A stretch of DNA of 64,000 nt, taken from contig DGTD01000079.1 of the NCBI GenBank assembly GCA_002396385.1, positions 1 through 64,000 of the forward strand, read 5' to 3'. Position numbers and translations under genes: made by a program. Below are positions 18,820 to 27,782 of the stretch, one piece after another. This stretch comes from Bacteroidales bacterium UBA4345 (lineage in GTDB: Bacteria > Bacteroidota > Bacteroidia > Bacteroidales > Paludibacteraceae). Each line of letters begins with the position of its first letter. The first letter of the stretch is position 1. A model generated the notes under the pieces. That model had not been told where the DNA came from. It saw nothing but the letters and a program-made list of their open reading frames with translations, and ran no database searches.

Positions 18820-19641
18820 CTAATCTTCTGCCACTTCTTCTTCGGCGTCGAGTTTGCTTTGGGTCGTGGTGACGTACAGTTTCACCGTTTCGTTGCCGTT
18901 CAATTTCGCTTTTGCGACAGGTTGTTGCTTATATACTTTATAGAAGCGCTTGTTGTCTTCGCTCGACGGGGTGACATCGAAAATGACGGTCGAGTTGAGC
19001 GCCAGCGTCTCAACGCGGCTGATGGCCTCGTAGACCGGCAAACCGTGCAGAGAAGGCATTTCGCTGAATTCGTTCGAGTTTCCTTTGCCTACGCGGAGTG
19101 TGACTTGTGAACCCTCGACCAGTCTTTTCCCGGCACTGATGGTGCTTCCGTTGTATTCAACGGCAATTACTGTGTTGTATTTTGACGGAACAAACTTTAT
19201 CTCCTTGACTTTTAGTCCGGCCGACTCCAACTCGCTCTGCATTTGGCGGAGCGACTTGTCGCTGTATTCTGGCAGTTGGACTTGTCGTGGCTTGCTTGCA
19301 CGGATGTAGAGGTAGATTTTTCTACCACTCTTTACTTTTGAACCTTTGCTTGGCACTTGGTCGATGACGCAGCCAGGTCTGGTGGTTGCCGCATACATCG
19401 AGTCGATGACAATGCAGCTTAGCCCGTCTCTTGAAAGGCGGTTGTCGGCCTCCTCTACGGTGAAACCCTTCAAGTCCGGTAGCTCGATTTCCTTCCCGTG
19501 TTCAGTGTAAGAACCTAACCAACTACTTAAAAACCAGATGATGGCGACGATGATGAGGAATGCGGCAAAAATGCTTATGACAATAGGGTGTAGGAAGATT
19601 TTTTTTAAATATCCTGCTATTTCTGTACTGTTTAGTGACAT
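18820..19641 (-). CDS. PASTA-domain membrane protein
   Basis: Start chosen at ATG 19641 (MSLNSTEIAGYLKKIFLHP). The frame is open upstream, but the extra 58 residues look like non-coding sequence and would cover the promoter. The 273-residue product has one membrane anchor at about 19-41 (VISIFAAFLIIVAIIWFLSS). About three PASTA repeats follow (ELPDLKGFTVEEADNRL, QLPEYSDKSLRQMQSEL, EMPSLHGLPVYEAISRV), then an acidic tail. PASTA repeats bind peptidoglycan fragments or partner proteins outside the membrane. No kinase is attached, so it is likely a cell-wall-associated adaptor. It heads the minus-strand run with rluD. Confidence 0.88.
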   Translation of the reverse strand: MSLNSTEIAGYLKKIFLHPIVISIFAAFLIIVAIIWFLSSWLGSYTEHGKEIELPDLKGFTVEEADNRLSRDGLSCIVIDSMYAATTRPGCVIDQVPSKGSKVKSGRKIYLYIRASKPRQVQLPEYSDKSLRQMQSELESAGLKVKEIKFVPSKYNTVIAVEYNGSTISAGKRLVEGSQVTLRVGKGNSNEFSEMPSLHGLPVYEAISRVETLALNSTVIFDVTPSSEDNKRFYKVYKQQPVAKAKLNGNETVKLYVTTTQSKLDAEEEVAED

Positions 19642-19670
19642 AAGTGTGCTTTTTTCGAACTTATAATCTA

Positions 19671-19678
19671 CAAATATA
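19671..19678 (-). promoter_or_regulatory. Candidate -7 box for the PASTA-rluD operon
   Basis: Minus-strand TATATTTG (plus CAAATATA at 19671-19678) fits TAnnTTTG and lies 29 bp upstream of the chosen start. The -33 element is poor. Confidence 0.5.
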
Positions 19679-19889
19679 CCAAAAAATAACAGACTGAGAA
19701 AATATAATGAAGAAAGCCGGTGAAACACCTGGTACAGTTTGGCCAGCGCCTCTGGTAGGTTTCTTTTTTTGTTTAAGTAAAGAACTGTTTTTATGCATGA
19801 AAACTGCGTTAACAAATCCTAATTGCGTAATTTAAGGTTAATTATGGTCGATTTTGACTCAATCTGGCCCAAATTGCCACTTTTATTTG

Positions 19890-19897
19890 TATATTTG
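19890..19897 (+). promoter_or_regulatory. Candidate -7 box for ftsX operon
   Basis: TATATTTG fits TAnnTTTG; there is no clear TTTG at the right distance upstream. The ftsX start is 99 bp downstream. Confidence 0.4.
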
Positions 19898-19996
19898 TAG
19901 TGAATTTGGTTAGTTGTGCTTTTTATGCTCGTTTCCTAAAGAGACGAACAGCGGCTGCCAAGGTATTTAGAAGACTAAAATTGTACGGTTATCCGA

Positions 19997-20875
19997 ATGG
20001 CAAAATCGGTCAAATATATCTTATTCAACTCGAAATTAACCACGGTTGTCAGCGTGTCGATGGTGTTGGTCTTGTTGGGCATTACTACCATTGTCCTCCT
20101 TATGAGTAAAAACCTGACAGACCATGTGCGCGAGAATTTTATCTTCAAACTGACTCTGAAAGAGGGTATTACCCAAAAAACAATAGATGCCGTGGGCGAT
20201 TCGCTGCGGGTTAAGCCTTACATAAAGGAAGTGAACTATGTGAGCAAGGAGCAGGCTGTGAAGATTTTTGCCGAAGAGTTGGGCGAGGACCCTATGGAGT
20301 CGCTTGACGTTAATCCTTTACCTAACACCTATGAAGTAAGCCTGAAAGCTGCCCAACTGACACCCGACAGTTTGAAAAATATAGAGGAGGAACTCGTTAG
20401 TTTTAAGGAAATTACAGAGGTCGATTATCCGCACGATTTGGTCGATGCGTTTACGCGGAATGTGCGTGCTGTGTCGGCTGTCTTCCTTTTTCTCGCTGGT
20501 GTATTACTGGTTATTTCTTTTGCATTGATAAACAATACGATAAGGTTGCTCATATATTCCGACCGCTTCCTTATACAGACGATGAAGCAGGTGGGCGCTA
20601 CGCGCAGCTTTATAAGGAAACCTTATATGCGGCAGGGCCTGATTATCGGACTTATAGCCTCTGGGCTGGCTATCGTGTTCATTATGCTGATGCTGTTCTG
20701 TATGGGTGATTTAAGTTCCGATATATCGTTGTTCATCGATTTGCAGAACAAGACCCTGTATGCCGTGACTTTCGCTGTTATTTTGGGGTCGGGTATCCTG
20801 ATAACGGAGTTGTCTACCTATTTAGCGGTCAACAAATACTTGCGCCAGTCGCTAAACACGGCATATCTGATTTGA
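19997..20875 (+). CDS. ftsX: Cell-division permease-like protein FtsX
   Basis: With the ATPase FtsE it forms an ABC-type complex that links division to peptidoglycan hydrolase activation. The 292-residue protein has the FtsX topology: one membrane segment near residues 15-36, a periplasmic domain of ~125 residues, then three segments near 165-187, 217-240 and 255-277. Landmarks are INNTIRLLIYSDRFLIQTMK and QVGATRSFIRKPYMRQG. No ftsE is in the window. It begins the ftsX-DUF3098-uppP-truB-queA cluster seen across Bacteroidetes. Confidence 0.92.
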   Translation: MAKSVKYILFNSKLTTVVSVSMVLVLLGITTIVLLMSKNLTDHVRENFIFKLTLKEGITQKTIDAVGDSLRVKPYIKEVNYVSKEQAVKIFAEELGEDPMESLDVNPLPNTYEVSLKAAQLTPDSLKNIEEELVSFKEITEVDYPHDLVDAFTRNVRAVSAVFLFLAGVLLVISFALINNTIRLLIYSDRFLIQTMKQVGATRSFIRKPYMRQGLIIGLIASGLAIVFIMLMLFCMGDLSSDISLFIDLQNKTLYAVTFAVILGSGILITELSTYLAVNKYLRQSLNTAYLI

Positions 20876-20906
20876 ATAAACAAGCAAAAACATATTTCGA
20901 AAAAAA

Positions 20907-21251
20907 ATGAAAAACAAAGAAGGTTTGGCGTTGCCAAAAGGTAATTTGAAACTAATAGCCGTAGGAATGGTTATTATTGTCGTCGGTTTCCTTTGCATGA
21001 TAGGCGGAGGCAGCGAAGACGGCGTTTCGTTCAACCCCGATATTTATAGCTCACGCATCATAACCGTGGGTCCGCTCATCTCTGTATTTGGTTTCTTCTT
21101 TGTTATCTATGCAATTCTGCGAAACCCAAAAGGAAAAGAAGTGCCTGGTTCTGGTTTGACTGTCCGTAACAACGATGAGATGGTTACAAAATACGAAAAC
21201 GATATTACAATAAAGGAGGGAAAGTCTTCTGAAGTCATCAAAGTTGATTAA
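20907..21251 (+). CDS. DUF3098 two-helix membrane protein
   Basis: 114 residues with two hydrophobic segments (about 12-32 and 50-71), the motif GFLCMIGGGSEDGVSFNPDIY between them, and a charged C-terminal tail. This matches DUF3098, a small family found between ftsX and uppP in Bacteroidetes. The function is not known; its fixed place between a division protein and an undecaprenyl phosphatase suggests a part in envelope growth. It lies 31 bp after ftsX and 9 bp before uppP. Confidence 0.85.
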   Translation: MKNKEGLALPKGNLKLIAVGMVIIVVGFLCMIGGGSEDGVSFNPDIYSSRIITVGPLISVFGFFFVIYAILRNPKGKEVPGSGLTVRNNDEMVTKYENDITIKEGKSSEVIKVD

Positions 21252-21260
21252 TTCGTTAGT

Positions 21261-22133
21261 ATGAGTTGGATAGAAGCGATTATAATAGCGATAGTTGAGG
21301 GTTTGACCGAGTTCCTGCCAGTTTCTAGTACAGGACACATGATTATCACCGAGAACCTGCTGGGAATGGATTTGAGTGATGCCAATCCGGAAAGCGAGTT
21401 CATAAAGGCTTTTACGGTCATCATTCAGTTTGGCGCCATCCTTTCGGTCGTGGTTCTTTATTGGAAGCGTTTTTTTGTGCTGAACAATGAACCGCTGGCA
21501 AAAGCCGACAGTGCACCCGTATGGAAGAAACTGTTGCACAAGTTCGATTTTTATTGGAAACTGTTGCTGGCTTTCCTGCCCGCAGCCGTTTTAGGTTTGG
21601 TCTTCAGTGACAAGATAGACGAACTTTTGGGTGACGTGCGTGTGGTGGCTGTTATGTTGGTGGTGGGCGGTGTGTTTATGCTGTTCTGCGACAAACTGTT
21701 CAACCATGGAACGGAAGATACCAAAATCGACGAGACAAGAGCCATAAAGATAGGATTCTTTCAATGTATAGCCATGATTCCTGGCGTTAGCCGCTCTATG
21801 GCGACTATAGTCGGGGGCATGCAGCAAGGCCTGACTCGCAAGCGTGCTGCCGAGTTCTCTTTCTTCCTGGCTGTCCCTACCATGTTTGCCGCTACGGCCT
21901 ACAAGTTGTTGAAACTCTTCTTGAGTGGTGGCGTTGAAATGTTGAGCAGCCATCTTGCGGTTCTGATTATTGGCAATATGGTGGCTTTCTTGGTGGCGCT
22001 TGCCGCTATCAAGGGCTTCATATCGTTCCTGACCAAATACGGCTTCAAGGCTTTTGGCTGGTACCGCATTGTGGTTGGCGCAGTCATTCTGGTGCTGCCT
22101 TTGTTGGGTTACTCTTTACAGATGGTAGACTGA
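21261..22133 (+). CDS. uppP: Undecaprenyl-diphosphatase
   Basis: Recycles the lipid carrier for peptidoglycan and other surface polymers by removing a phosphate from undecaprenyl diphosphate at the membrane. The 290-residue protein has the two BacA/UppP signatures, EGLTEFLPVSSTGHMI near the N-terminus and PGVSRSMATIVGGMQQGL at about residues 174-191, and multiple membrane segments. Its stop codon shares one base with the truB start (TGATG), giving translational coupling. Confidence 0.94.
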   Translation: MSWIEAIIIAIVEGLTEFLPVSSTGHMIITENLLGMDLSDANPESEFIKAFTVIIQFGAILSVVVLYWKRFFVLNNEPLAKADSAPVWKKLLHKFDFYWKLLLAFLPAAVLGLVFSDKIDELLGDVRVVAVMLVVGGVFMLFCDKLFNHGTEDTKIDETRAIKIGFFQCIAMIPGVSRSMATIVGGMQQGLTRKRAAEFSFFLAVPTMFAATAYKLLKLFLSGGVEMLSSHLAVLIIGNMVAFLVALAAIKGFISFLTKYGFKAFGWYRIVVGAVILVLPLLGYSLQMVD

Positions 22134-22870
22134 TGCAGGACACTCACACGATGGATTTTGAAAAGGGTGAAGTTCTCTATTTCGACAAACCCCTGAAATG
22201 GACTTCTTTCGATTTAGTGAACAAAGCCCGCTATGCCATTAAGCGCGATTTGGGTATTAAGAAACCGAAAATCGGACATGCTGGAACGCTCGACCCGTTG
22301 GCTACCGGGGTCTTGATTGTCTGCACAGGGAAAAAGACGAAAATGATTGAGCAACTCCAGTACGAAACAAAAGAATACATCGCCACGGTTAAATTGGGTG
22401 AGACTACTCCTTCTTTCGACTTGGAAACCGAAGTGGACGCTTCTTTTCCGACCGAACATATTACTAAAGAACTGGTTGAGGAAACCTTGAAAAAGTTCTT
22501 GGGTGAAATTCAGCAGATTCCGCCAGCTTACAGCGCGGTTAAGGTTGACGGCAAACGTGCCTACGAATATGCCCGCAAGGGCAAGGAGGTGGAGCTCAAA
22601 CCCAAAACACTCGTTATTGACGAGATTGAATTGCTGGAATACGAATTGCCAGTCATTAAAGTGAGGGTTGTTTGTAGCAAGGGCACTTACATCCGCGCTT
22701 TAGCCCGCGATATTGGCGAGGCGCTGAACAGTGGTGCTCACCTGACGGCTTTGAGGCGTACTCGTATAGGCGATGTAACAGTAGACGACTGCATCTCGAT
22801 TGAGCAGTTTGAATTCTTGGTCAAGTCTATGGCCGCTCTTTCTAAGAATAAACAAGAAGAAAATTTATAA
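22133..22870 (+). CDS. truB: tRNA pseudouridine-55 synthase
   Basis: Makes pseudouridine at position 55 of the tRNA T-loop. The 245-residue protein has the catalytic aspartate in [19 protein letters not shown], then [19 protein letters not shown] and [16 protein letters not shown]. The start at 22133 overlaps the uppP stop by one base; an ATG at 22151 ([11 protein letters not shown]) is an alternative that removes six residues. It ends 2 bp before queA. Confidence 0.94.
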   Translation: MQDTHTMDFEKGEVLYFDKPLKWTSFDLVNKARYAIKRDLGIKKPKIGHAGTLDPLATGVLIVCTGKKTKMIEQLQYETKEYIATVKLGETTPSFDLETEVDASFPTEHITKELVEETLKKFLGEIQQIPPAYSAVKVDGKRAYEYARKGKEVELKPKTLVIDEIELLEYELPVIKVRVVCSKGTYIRALARDIGEALNSGAHLTALRRTRIGDVTVDDCISIEQFEFLVKSMAALSKNKQEENL

Positions 22871-22872
22871 AA

Positions 22873-23925
22873 ATGAAACTGTCAAAATTCGATTTCAAAC
22901 TTCCAGAGGAACTTATTGCACAAGACCCTTATGAAGACCGCGATACCTGCCGCTTGATGGTGGTTGACCGCAAGACAGGTAAAATAGAACACAAAATTTT
23001 CAAAGATATTATCGAGTACTTCAGCGATGGCGATGTGCTCATTTTCAACGACACGAAGGTTTTCCCTGCACGCCTTTATGGCAACAAGGAAAAGACCAAC
23101 GCTAAAATCGAGGTATTCCTGCTTCGTGAACTGGATCGTGAAATGAAATTCTGGGACGTGCTGGTAGACCCAGCCCGCAAGATAAGAATTGGTAACAAGC
23201 TCTACTTTGGCGATGACGACTCGCTGGTTGCCGAGGTTATAGACAACACCACCTCGCGCGGACGTACCCTCCGCTTCTTGTTCGACGGGCCGTATGACGA
23301 GTTCAAGAAAACATTGTACGGCTTGGGCGAGACTCCACTTCCAAAGGAAATCTTCACACGCGAAGTACGCCCCGAAGACGAAGAGTTCTACCAGTGTATT
23401 TTCGCCAAGAATGAGGGCGCGGTTGTAGCTCCTACTGCGGGTATGCACTTTAGCCGCCAGTTGATGAAACGCTTGGAAATTAACGATGTGAATTTCGCCT
23501 TCATCACCCTTCATGCTGGTTTGGGTAACTTCCGCAAGATTGACGTGGAAGACCTGACCAAGTACAAGATGGATTCCGAGCAGATGATTATTACTGAAGA
23601 GAACGCTAAAATCATCAACAAGGGACGTGAGAAGCACCGCAAGGTATGCGCCGTAGGCACTACCGTTATGCGCACTATAGAAAGTTGTGTCGATACCGAA
23701 GGCTTTGTGAAACCGGTTGACGGTTGGACCAACAAGTTCATCTTCCCTCCTTACGATTTCAGTGTGGCCAACTGTATGATTTCGAACTTCCACCTCAACC
23801 TTTCCACGTTGTTGATGATGGTGGCTGCTTTCGGTGGTTACGACCTCGTTATGAAGGCTTACGAGACTGCTATTGCGGAAAAGTACAAGTTCGGAACTTA
23901 TGGCGATGCTATGCTCATACTCTAA
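22873..23925 (+). CDS. queA: S-adenosylmethionine:tRNA ribosyltransferase-isomerase
   Basis: Transfers and isomerises the ribosyl group of SAM onto 7-aminomethyl-deazaguanine in tRNA, giving epoxyqueuosine. The 350-residue protein starts [18 protein letters not shown] and includes [46 protein letters not shown] and [20 protein letters not shown], all family landmarks. It closes the five-gene ftsX cluster. No other queuosine gene and no preQ1 riboswitch is visible here. Confidence 0.95.
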   Translation: MKLSKFDFKLPEELIAQDPYEDRDTCRLMVVDRKTGKIEHKIFKDIIEYFSDGDVLIFNDTKVFPARLYGNKEKTNAKIEVFLLRELDREMKFWDVLVDPARKIRIGNKLYFGDDDSLVAEVIDNTTSRGRTLRFLFDGPYDEFKKTLYGLGETPLPKEIFTREVRPEDEEFYQCIFAKNEGAVVAPTAGMHFSRQLMKRLEINDVNFAFITLHAGLGNFRKIDVEDLTKYKMDSEQMIITEENAKIINKGREKHRKVCAVGTTVMRTIESCVDTEGFVKPVDGWTNKFIFPPYDFSVANCMISNFHLNLSTLLMMVAAFGGYDLVMKAYETAIAEKYKFGTYGDAMLIL

Positions 23926-23957
23926 AACCAAAAGAAAAAACAATTATAACATAAAAA

Positions 23958-25205
23958 ATGGCAGTAATTAAACCTTTTAAGGGCATTCGCCCTCCAAAAG
24001 ACCTCGTTGAACAAGTTGAGAGCCGTCCGTACGACGTTCTCGACTCGGAAGAGGCGCGTGCAGAAGCTGGCGACAACGAAAAGTCGCTCTACCACATCAT
24101 CAAACCTGAAATCGACTTCCCTGTAGGGACAAGCGAATACGATCCGAAGGTGTATGAAAAGGCTGCGGAAAATTTCCAAAAATTCCAAGATAAGGGTTGG
24201 CTGGTTCAAGACGATAAAGAGCAGTACTACATCTACGCACAAACCATGAACGGCAAGACCCAGTATGGTCTGGTGGTGGCTGCCTATGTGAACGATTATA
24301 TGACTGGCGTCATAAAAAAACACGAACTTACCCGCCGCGACAAGGAAGAAGACCGCATGAAGCATGTGCGCGTAAACAATGCAAACATCGAGCCTGTGTT
24401 CTTCGCTTATCCTGACGATGACAAGTTGAACGCTATTATTGCCCGTTATGCGGCTACCACTCCTGAATACGACTTCATTGCTCCTATCGACGGCTTCCGT
24501 CACCAGTTCTGGATCATCTCTAACGACGACGACATGAAGGTCATCACCGAGCAGTTCGCCAAGATGCCTTCCCTCTATATTGCCGATGGTCACCACCGTT
24601 CGGCTGCGGCTGCCTTGGTTGGCGCTGAGAAGCAGAAGCAGAACCCTAACCACAAGGGTGACGAAGAATACAACTACTTTATGGCAGTTTGCTTCCCTGC
24701 AAGCCAGTTGACGATTCTCGACTACAACCGTGTTGTAAAGGATTTGAACGGCAAGACTGCAGAAGAATTCTTGAAAGCACTTGAGGCTGACTTCGTTGTA
24801 GAAAAGAAGGGCGCTGAAATCTACAAGCCTAACGCTCTGCACAACTTCTCGCTCTACCTTGAGGGTGTATGGTATAGTCTGACGGCCAAGGCTGGTACTT
24901 TCGATAACAACGACCCTATTGGTGTGCTCGACGTCGACATCTCTTCACGCCTCATCCTCGACAAGCAGCTCGGCATTACCGACCTGCGTAGCTCTAAGCG
25001 CATCGACTTTGTGGGTGGACTGCGTGGTTTGAAGGAACTGAAACGCCGTGTAGATAATGGAGAAATGAAGGCTGCTCTGGCACTCTACCCTGTTACCATG
25101 AAGCAGATTATGGATATTGCCGACAGTGGCAAGATTATGCCGCCAAAGGCAACCTGGTTCGAGCCTAAACTGCGCTCGGGACTGATTATCCACAAACTTT
25201 CTTAA
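23958..25205 (+). CDS. DUF1015 family protein
   Basis: 415 residues starting AVIKPFKGIRPPKDLVEQV, with SRPYDVLDSEEARAEAG, a conserved ADGHHRSAAAALVG motif near residue 210, and a YNYFMAVCFPASQLTILDYN block. This is the DUF1015 family, widespread and often next to serine-biosynthesis genes, which are not present here. The exact reaction is not established. It lies 32 bp after queA and may be co-transcribed with it; a strong terminator follows. Confidence 0.9.
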   Translation: MAVIKPFKGIRPPKDLVEQVESRPYDVLDSEEARAEAGDNEKSLYHIIKPEIDFPVGTSEYDPKVYEKAAENFQKFQDKGWLVQDDKEQYYIYAQTMNGKTQYGLVVAAYVNDYMTGVIKKHELTRRDKEEDRMKHVRVNNANIEPVFFAYPDDDKLNAIIARYAATTPEYDFIAPIDGFRHQFWIISNDDDMKVITEQFAKMPSLYIADGHHRSAAAALVGAEKQKQNPNHKGDEEYNYFMAVCFPASQLTILDYNRVVKDLNGKTAEEFLKALEADFVVEKKGAEIYKPNALHNFSLYLEGVWYSLTAKAGTFDNNDPIGVLDVDISSRLILDKQLGITDLRSSKRIDFVGGLRGLKELKRRVDNGEMKAALALYPVTMKQIMDIADSGKIMPPKATWFEPKLRSGLIIHKLS

Positions 25206-25227
25206 TCAGACTATTCGGTTTTAATAT

Positions 25228-25267
25228 AGACGGAGACTTGCTTTTTGCAGGCCTCCGTCTCTTTTTG
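25228..25267 (+). terminator. Terminator after the DUF1015 gene
   Basis: Perfect 8-bp stem AGACGGAG (25228-25235) / CTCCGTCT (25253-25260), with further partial pairing inside, then CTTTTTG. Confidence 0.88.
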
Positions 25268-25330
25268 TTCCAACCAAAACACTTGAATATCGTGTAAAAC
25301 CCATTATCTTTACAAAAAGGTTTGTTTAAA

Positions 25331-26251
25331 ATGTCTGAACTCTGGGGTGTTATACTGAACCCAAAAGCGGGTAGCAAGAAGGTGGACGGAAAGCAGACGA
25401 TTTGCGATGCGCTGAAATCGGGCGGAATTTCTGGTGAGTATCGCTTTTCGGAATACGCCGGACATGCGACCATTTTGGCTCGTGAGTTGGTCGCAGATGG
25501 ATTCAGAAATTTTCTGATTGTGGGCGGCGATGGCAGTGTCAGCGAAGTGGTTGACGGGCTTATGACGTCGGGTGTAGACTCGCACGAACTAACTATTGCA
25601 ATTATCCCATCGGGAACCGGAAATGACTGGTGCCGTTATTGGAAGATACCGAAAAAAATAGGCTTGTGCTTGGATATGATAAGACAGGGGAAAAAGCAAT
25701 GGATTGATATCGGACGACTCTCCTATTTCCGCCAAGACTCCCTTGTAGAAAAGTATTTCATCAATTCTGTTGGATTGGGTTTCGATGCCGAGATTGTGGC
25801 CAGAGCCGAAAAATTAGGAAAATTCGCCAAAGGACTTCCCGTAAACTATTTTTTAGGATTAGTGGGAAGTATGGCAAAAACAAAGTCGAAGCATCTGGTT
25901 ATGGAAACCGACAATGAGGTTTTCGAAGGAAAAGTCTATACGATGAGTATCGCCAATGGACCTTATTCGGGGGGCGGCATCAAACAGACTCCCGACGCTT
26001 CGCCTACCGACGGCCTTTTCGACATACTGCTGGCCGACGACCCTAACGCCTATGAAATAGTCCGCGACGTTTCGCGAGTTCTGTTCCGCCAGAGTTTCGG
26101 CGGAGTGTTGCGTACTTACCGAACCAGCCAGGTGAAGATTTCCACAACCGAACGCCACATGATAGAAGCCGACGGTATTGTCCAAACCGACGGCGAAGCC
26201 CCTCTGCACATTACAATGGTTCCAGCAGCCATAAAGATGATTGTTTGTTAG
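25331..26251 (+). CDS. Diacylglycerol/lipid kinase (YegS-BmrU family)
   Basis: Phosphorylates diacylglycerol or a related lipid; cytoplasmic or membrane-associated. Start chosen at ATG 25331 (MSELWGVILNPKAGSKK); a TTG three codons earlier is less likely. The 306 residues show NPKAGS, LIVGGDGSVSEVVDGL (the GGDG nucleotide motif), IIPSGTGNDWCRYW, NSVGLGFDAEIV and DGEAPLHITMVP. A weak -7 box TATCTTTA lies at 25305-25312. It stands alone between terminator and kdsA promoter. Confidence 0.9.
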   Translation: MSELWGVILNPKAGSKKVDGKQTICDALKSGGISGEYRFSEYAGHATILARELVADGFRNFLIVGGDGSVSEVVDGLMTSGVDSHELTIAIIPSGTGNDWCRYWKIPKKIGLCLDMIRQGKKQWIDIGRLSYFRQDSLVEKYFINSVGLGFDAEIVARAEKLGKFAKGLPVNYFLGLVGSMAKTKSKHLVMETDNEVFEGKVYTMSIANGPYSGGGIKQTPDASPTDGLFDILLADDPNAYEIVRDVSRVLFRQSFGGVLRTYRTSQVKISTTERHMIEADGIVQTDGEAPLHITMVPAAIKMIVC

Positions 26252-26314
26252 ATTGAAAAGCCTCTGTGTTTAGGTATTCCAGAAGGCTCATGCTAGACTT
26301 AGACCTTTATTTTG

Positions 26315-26322
26315 TATCTTTG
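26315..26322 (+). promoter_or_regulatory. Candidate -7 box for kdsA
   Basis: TATCTTTG, a full match to TAnnTTTG, 22 bp upstream of the kdsA start. No clear -33 TTTG is present. Confidence 0.55.
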
Positions 26323-26344
26323 TGACAAATAAAAAGAAAGCAAT

Positions 26345-27160
26345 ATGTACACGATAGACAAACTAAAACATACCAACAGCGGAAACTTTTTTTTGCTGGC
26401 AGGCCCTTGTGTTATTGAAGGCGAGGAAATGGCTTTGAACATTGCCGAACATTTGGTGAAAACATGCGACCGTTTGCAGATTCCATTAATTTTCAAAGGT
26501 TCGTACCGTAAAGCCAACCGTTCTCGTCTGGACTCGTTTACCGGAATCGGCGACGAAAAAGCTCTGAAGGTCCTCCGCAAAGTGAGTGAAACATTCGACA
26601 TTCCTACTGTTACAGACATTCATGCCGCCAGCGAGGCTGAACTGGCTGCCGCATATGTCGATGTTCTTCAAATACCGGCATTTCTGTGCCGTCAGACCGA
26701 CTTGTTGGAAGCCGCCGCACACACGGGTAAGGTGGTGAACATAAAGAAGGGACAATTCTTGGCTCCGGCTTCAATGAAGTTTGCCGCAGAAAAGGTCTCC
26801 CAAAGTGGCAACCCTAGGGTTATGCTCACCGACCGGGGTACCGGCTTTGGCTACCAAGACCTTATGGTCGACTACCGAGGTATCCCTATTATGCAGGAAA
26901 CCGGTTTCCCTGTGGTGCTTGACATCACCCACTCGCTGCAGCAACCTAACCAGGCAAGCGGTGTTAGTGGTGGAAATCCGCAGTTGATAGAAACCATTGC
27001 GCGTGCCGGTATAGCGGTGGGCGTCGACGGAATATTTCTGGAAACCCATCCCGATCCGAAAAATGCCAAGAGCGATGGTGCCAATATGCTCAATCTGGCC
27101 CTCTTCGATGGTCTGATGGAGAAGTTGGTGAAACTCCGCAAAGTAGTCAACGAATTGTGA
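26345..27160 (+). CDS. kdsA: 3-deoxy-8-phosphooctulonate synthase, metal-dependent class
   Basis: Condenses arabinose 5-phosphate with phosphoenolpyruvate to KDO 8-phosphate for the LPS inner core. The 271 residues include LLAGPCVIEGEEM, FKGSYRKANRSRLDSFTG, LTDRGTGFGYQDL, and THSLQQPNQASGVSGG. Cys22 in AGPC, the histidine of THSLQQP, the glutamate of FLETHPDP and the aspartate of KSDGAN match the ligands of the metal-requiring KdsA class. The E. coli type has Asn at the Cys position. Confidence 0.95.
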   Translation: MYTIDKLKHTNSGNFFLLAGPCVIEGEEMALNIAEHLVKTCDRLQIPLIFKGSYRKANRSRLDSFTGIGDEKALKVLRKVSETFDIPTVTDIHAASEAELAAAYVDVLQIPAFLCRQTDLLEAAAHTGKVVNIKKGQFLAPASMKFAAEKVSQSGNPRVMLTDRGTGFGYQDLMVDYRGIPIMQETGFPVVLDITHSLQQPNQASGVSGGNPQLIETIARAGIAVGVDGIFLETHPDPKNAKSDGANMLNLALFDGLMEKLVKLRKVVNEL

Positions 27161-27200
27161 TGCCTGACTACAATCCTATACTAATAAATAAAAGCACAAA

Positions 27201-27782
27201 ATGATAGAAATAGGTAAGGCGATTGTCAGTTTCGACGTCTTGACACGTGAGTTTGTCTGTGACCTCGACACTTGTAAGGGGTGTTGCTGTATAGAGGGCG
27301 ATGCTGGGTGTCCTGTAACACCAGAGGAAATAGAAAAACTGAAAGAGGTACTTCCTATCGTATGGGACGACTTAGAGCCTGAGGCCAAAGCTGTTATTGA
27401 AAAAGACGGCTTTGTATGCAAAGACCCTGATGGTGATGATGTGACCACATGCGTGAACGGGCGTGAGTGCGTTTTCACCTATACTGCTCCCGATGGCACT
27501 TGTATGTGTGCCATAGAGAAGGCCTACCGTGAGGGCAAAACCGATTTCAACAAACCCATCTCTTGTCATTTGTATCCCATCCGACTTACAGAGACGGACG
27601 ATGTGACGCTGGTGAATTACCACCGGTGGAGCATTTGCCACTGTGCTTGCAAGTTGGGAAAAAAGCTGAAAGTTCCAGTTTACAAGTTCTTGAAGGAACC
27701 GCTCATCCGCCGTTTCGGTAAAGAGTGGTACGACGAACTGGAACTGACTGTTAACGAACTGAAAAAACAAAACTATATATGA
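27201..27782 (+). CDS. DUF3109 family cysteine-rich protein
   Basis: 193 residues with clustered cysteines: CDLDTCKGCCCIEGDAGC near residues 15-33, then single and paired cysteines in GFVCKD, TCVNGRECVF, GTCMCAIEKA, PISCHLYPIR and SICHCACKLG. This matches DUF3109 and resembles YkgJ-type metal or Fe-S binding proteins, so it probably binds zinc or a cluster; the function is unknown. It overlaps the M16 peptidase gene by four bases and is likely coupled to it. Confidence 0.88.
   Translation: MIEIGKAIVSFDVLTREFVCDLDTCKGCCCIEGDAGCPVTPEEIEKLKEVLPIVWDDLEPEAKAVIEKDGFVCKDPDGDDVTTCVNGRECVFTYTAPDGTCMCAIEKAYREGKTDFNKPISCHLYPIRLTETDDVTLVNYHRWSICHCACKLGKKLKVPVYKFLKEPLIRRFGKEWYDELELTVNELKKQNYI

Larger units (their letters stand above)
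19642..19996. other. Divergent intergenic region, PASTA gene / ftsX
   Basis: The 355-base gap holds candidate -7 boxes for both directions, near its two ends. Its middle contains a possible small hairpin (CCAG-loop-CTGG at 19743-19755) followed by a T-rich run, too weak to call a terminator. I see no gene in it. Confidence 0.4.

Noticed and set aside
18820..19815. Longer version of the PASTA protein starting at 19815
   Set aside because: The extra 58 residues cover a -7 box, and the ATG at 19641 gives a normal N-terminus before the membrane helix.
19642..19996. Small RNA gene in the ftsX-PASTA intergenic region
   Set aside because: Only a weak hairpin and no plus-strand promoter box before it; not enough to call.
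22133..22872. preQ1 riboswitch controlling queA
   Set aside because: queA starts 2 bp after truB inside an operon, so there is no leader for a riboswitch.
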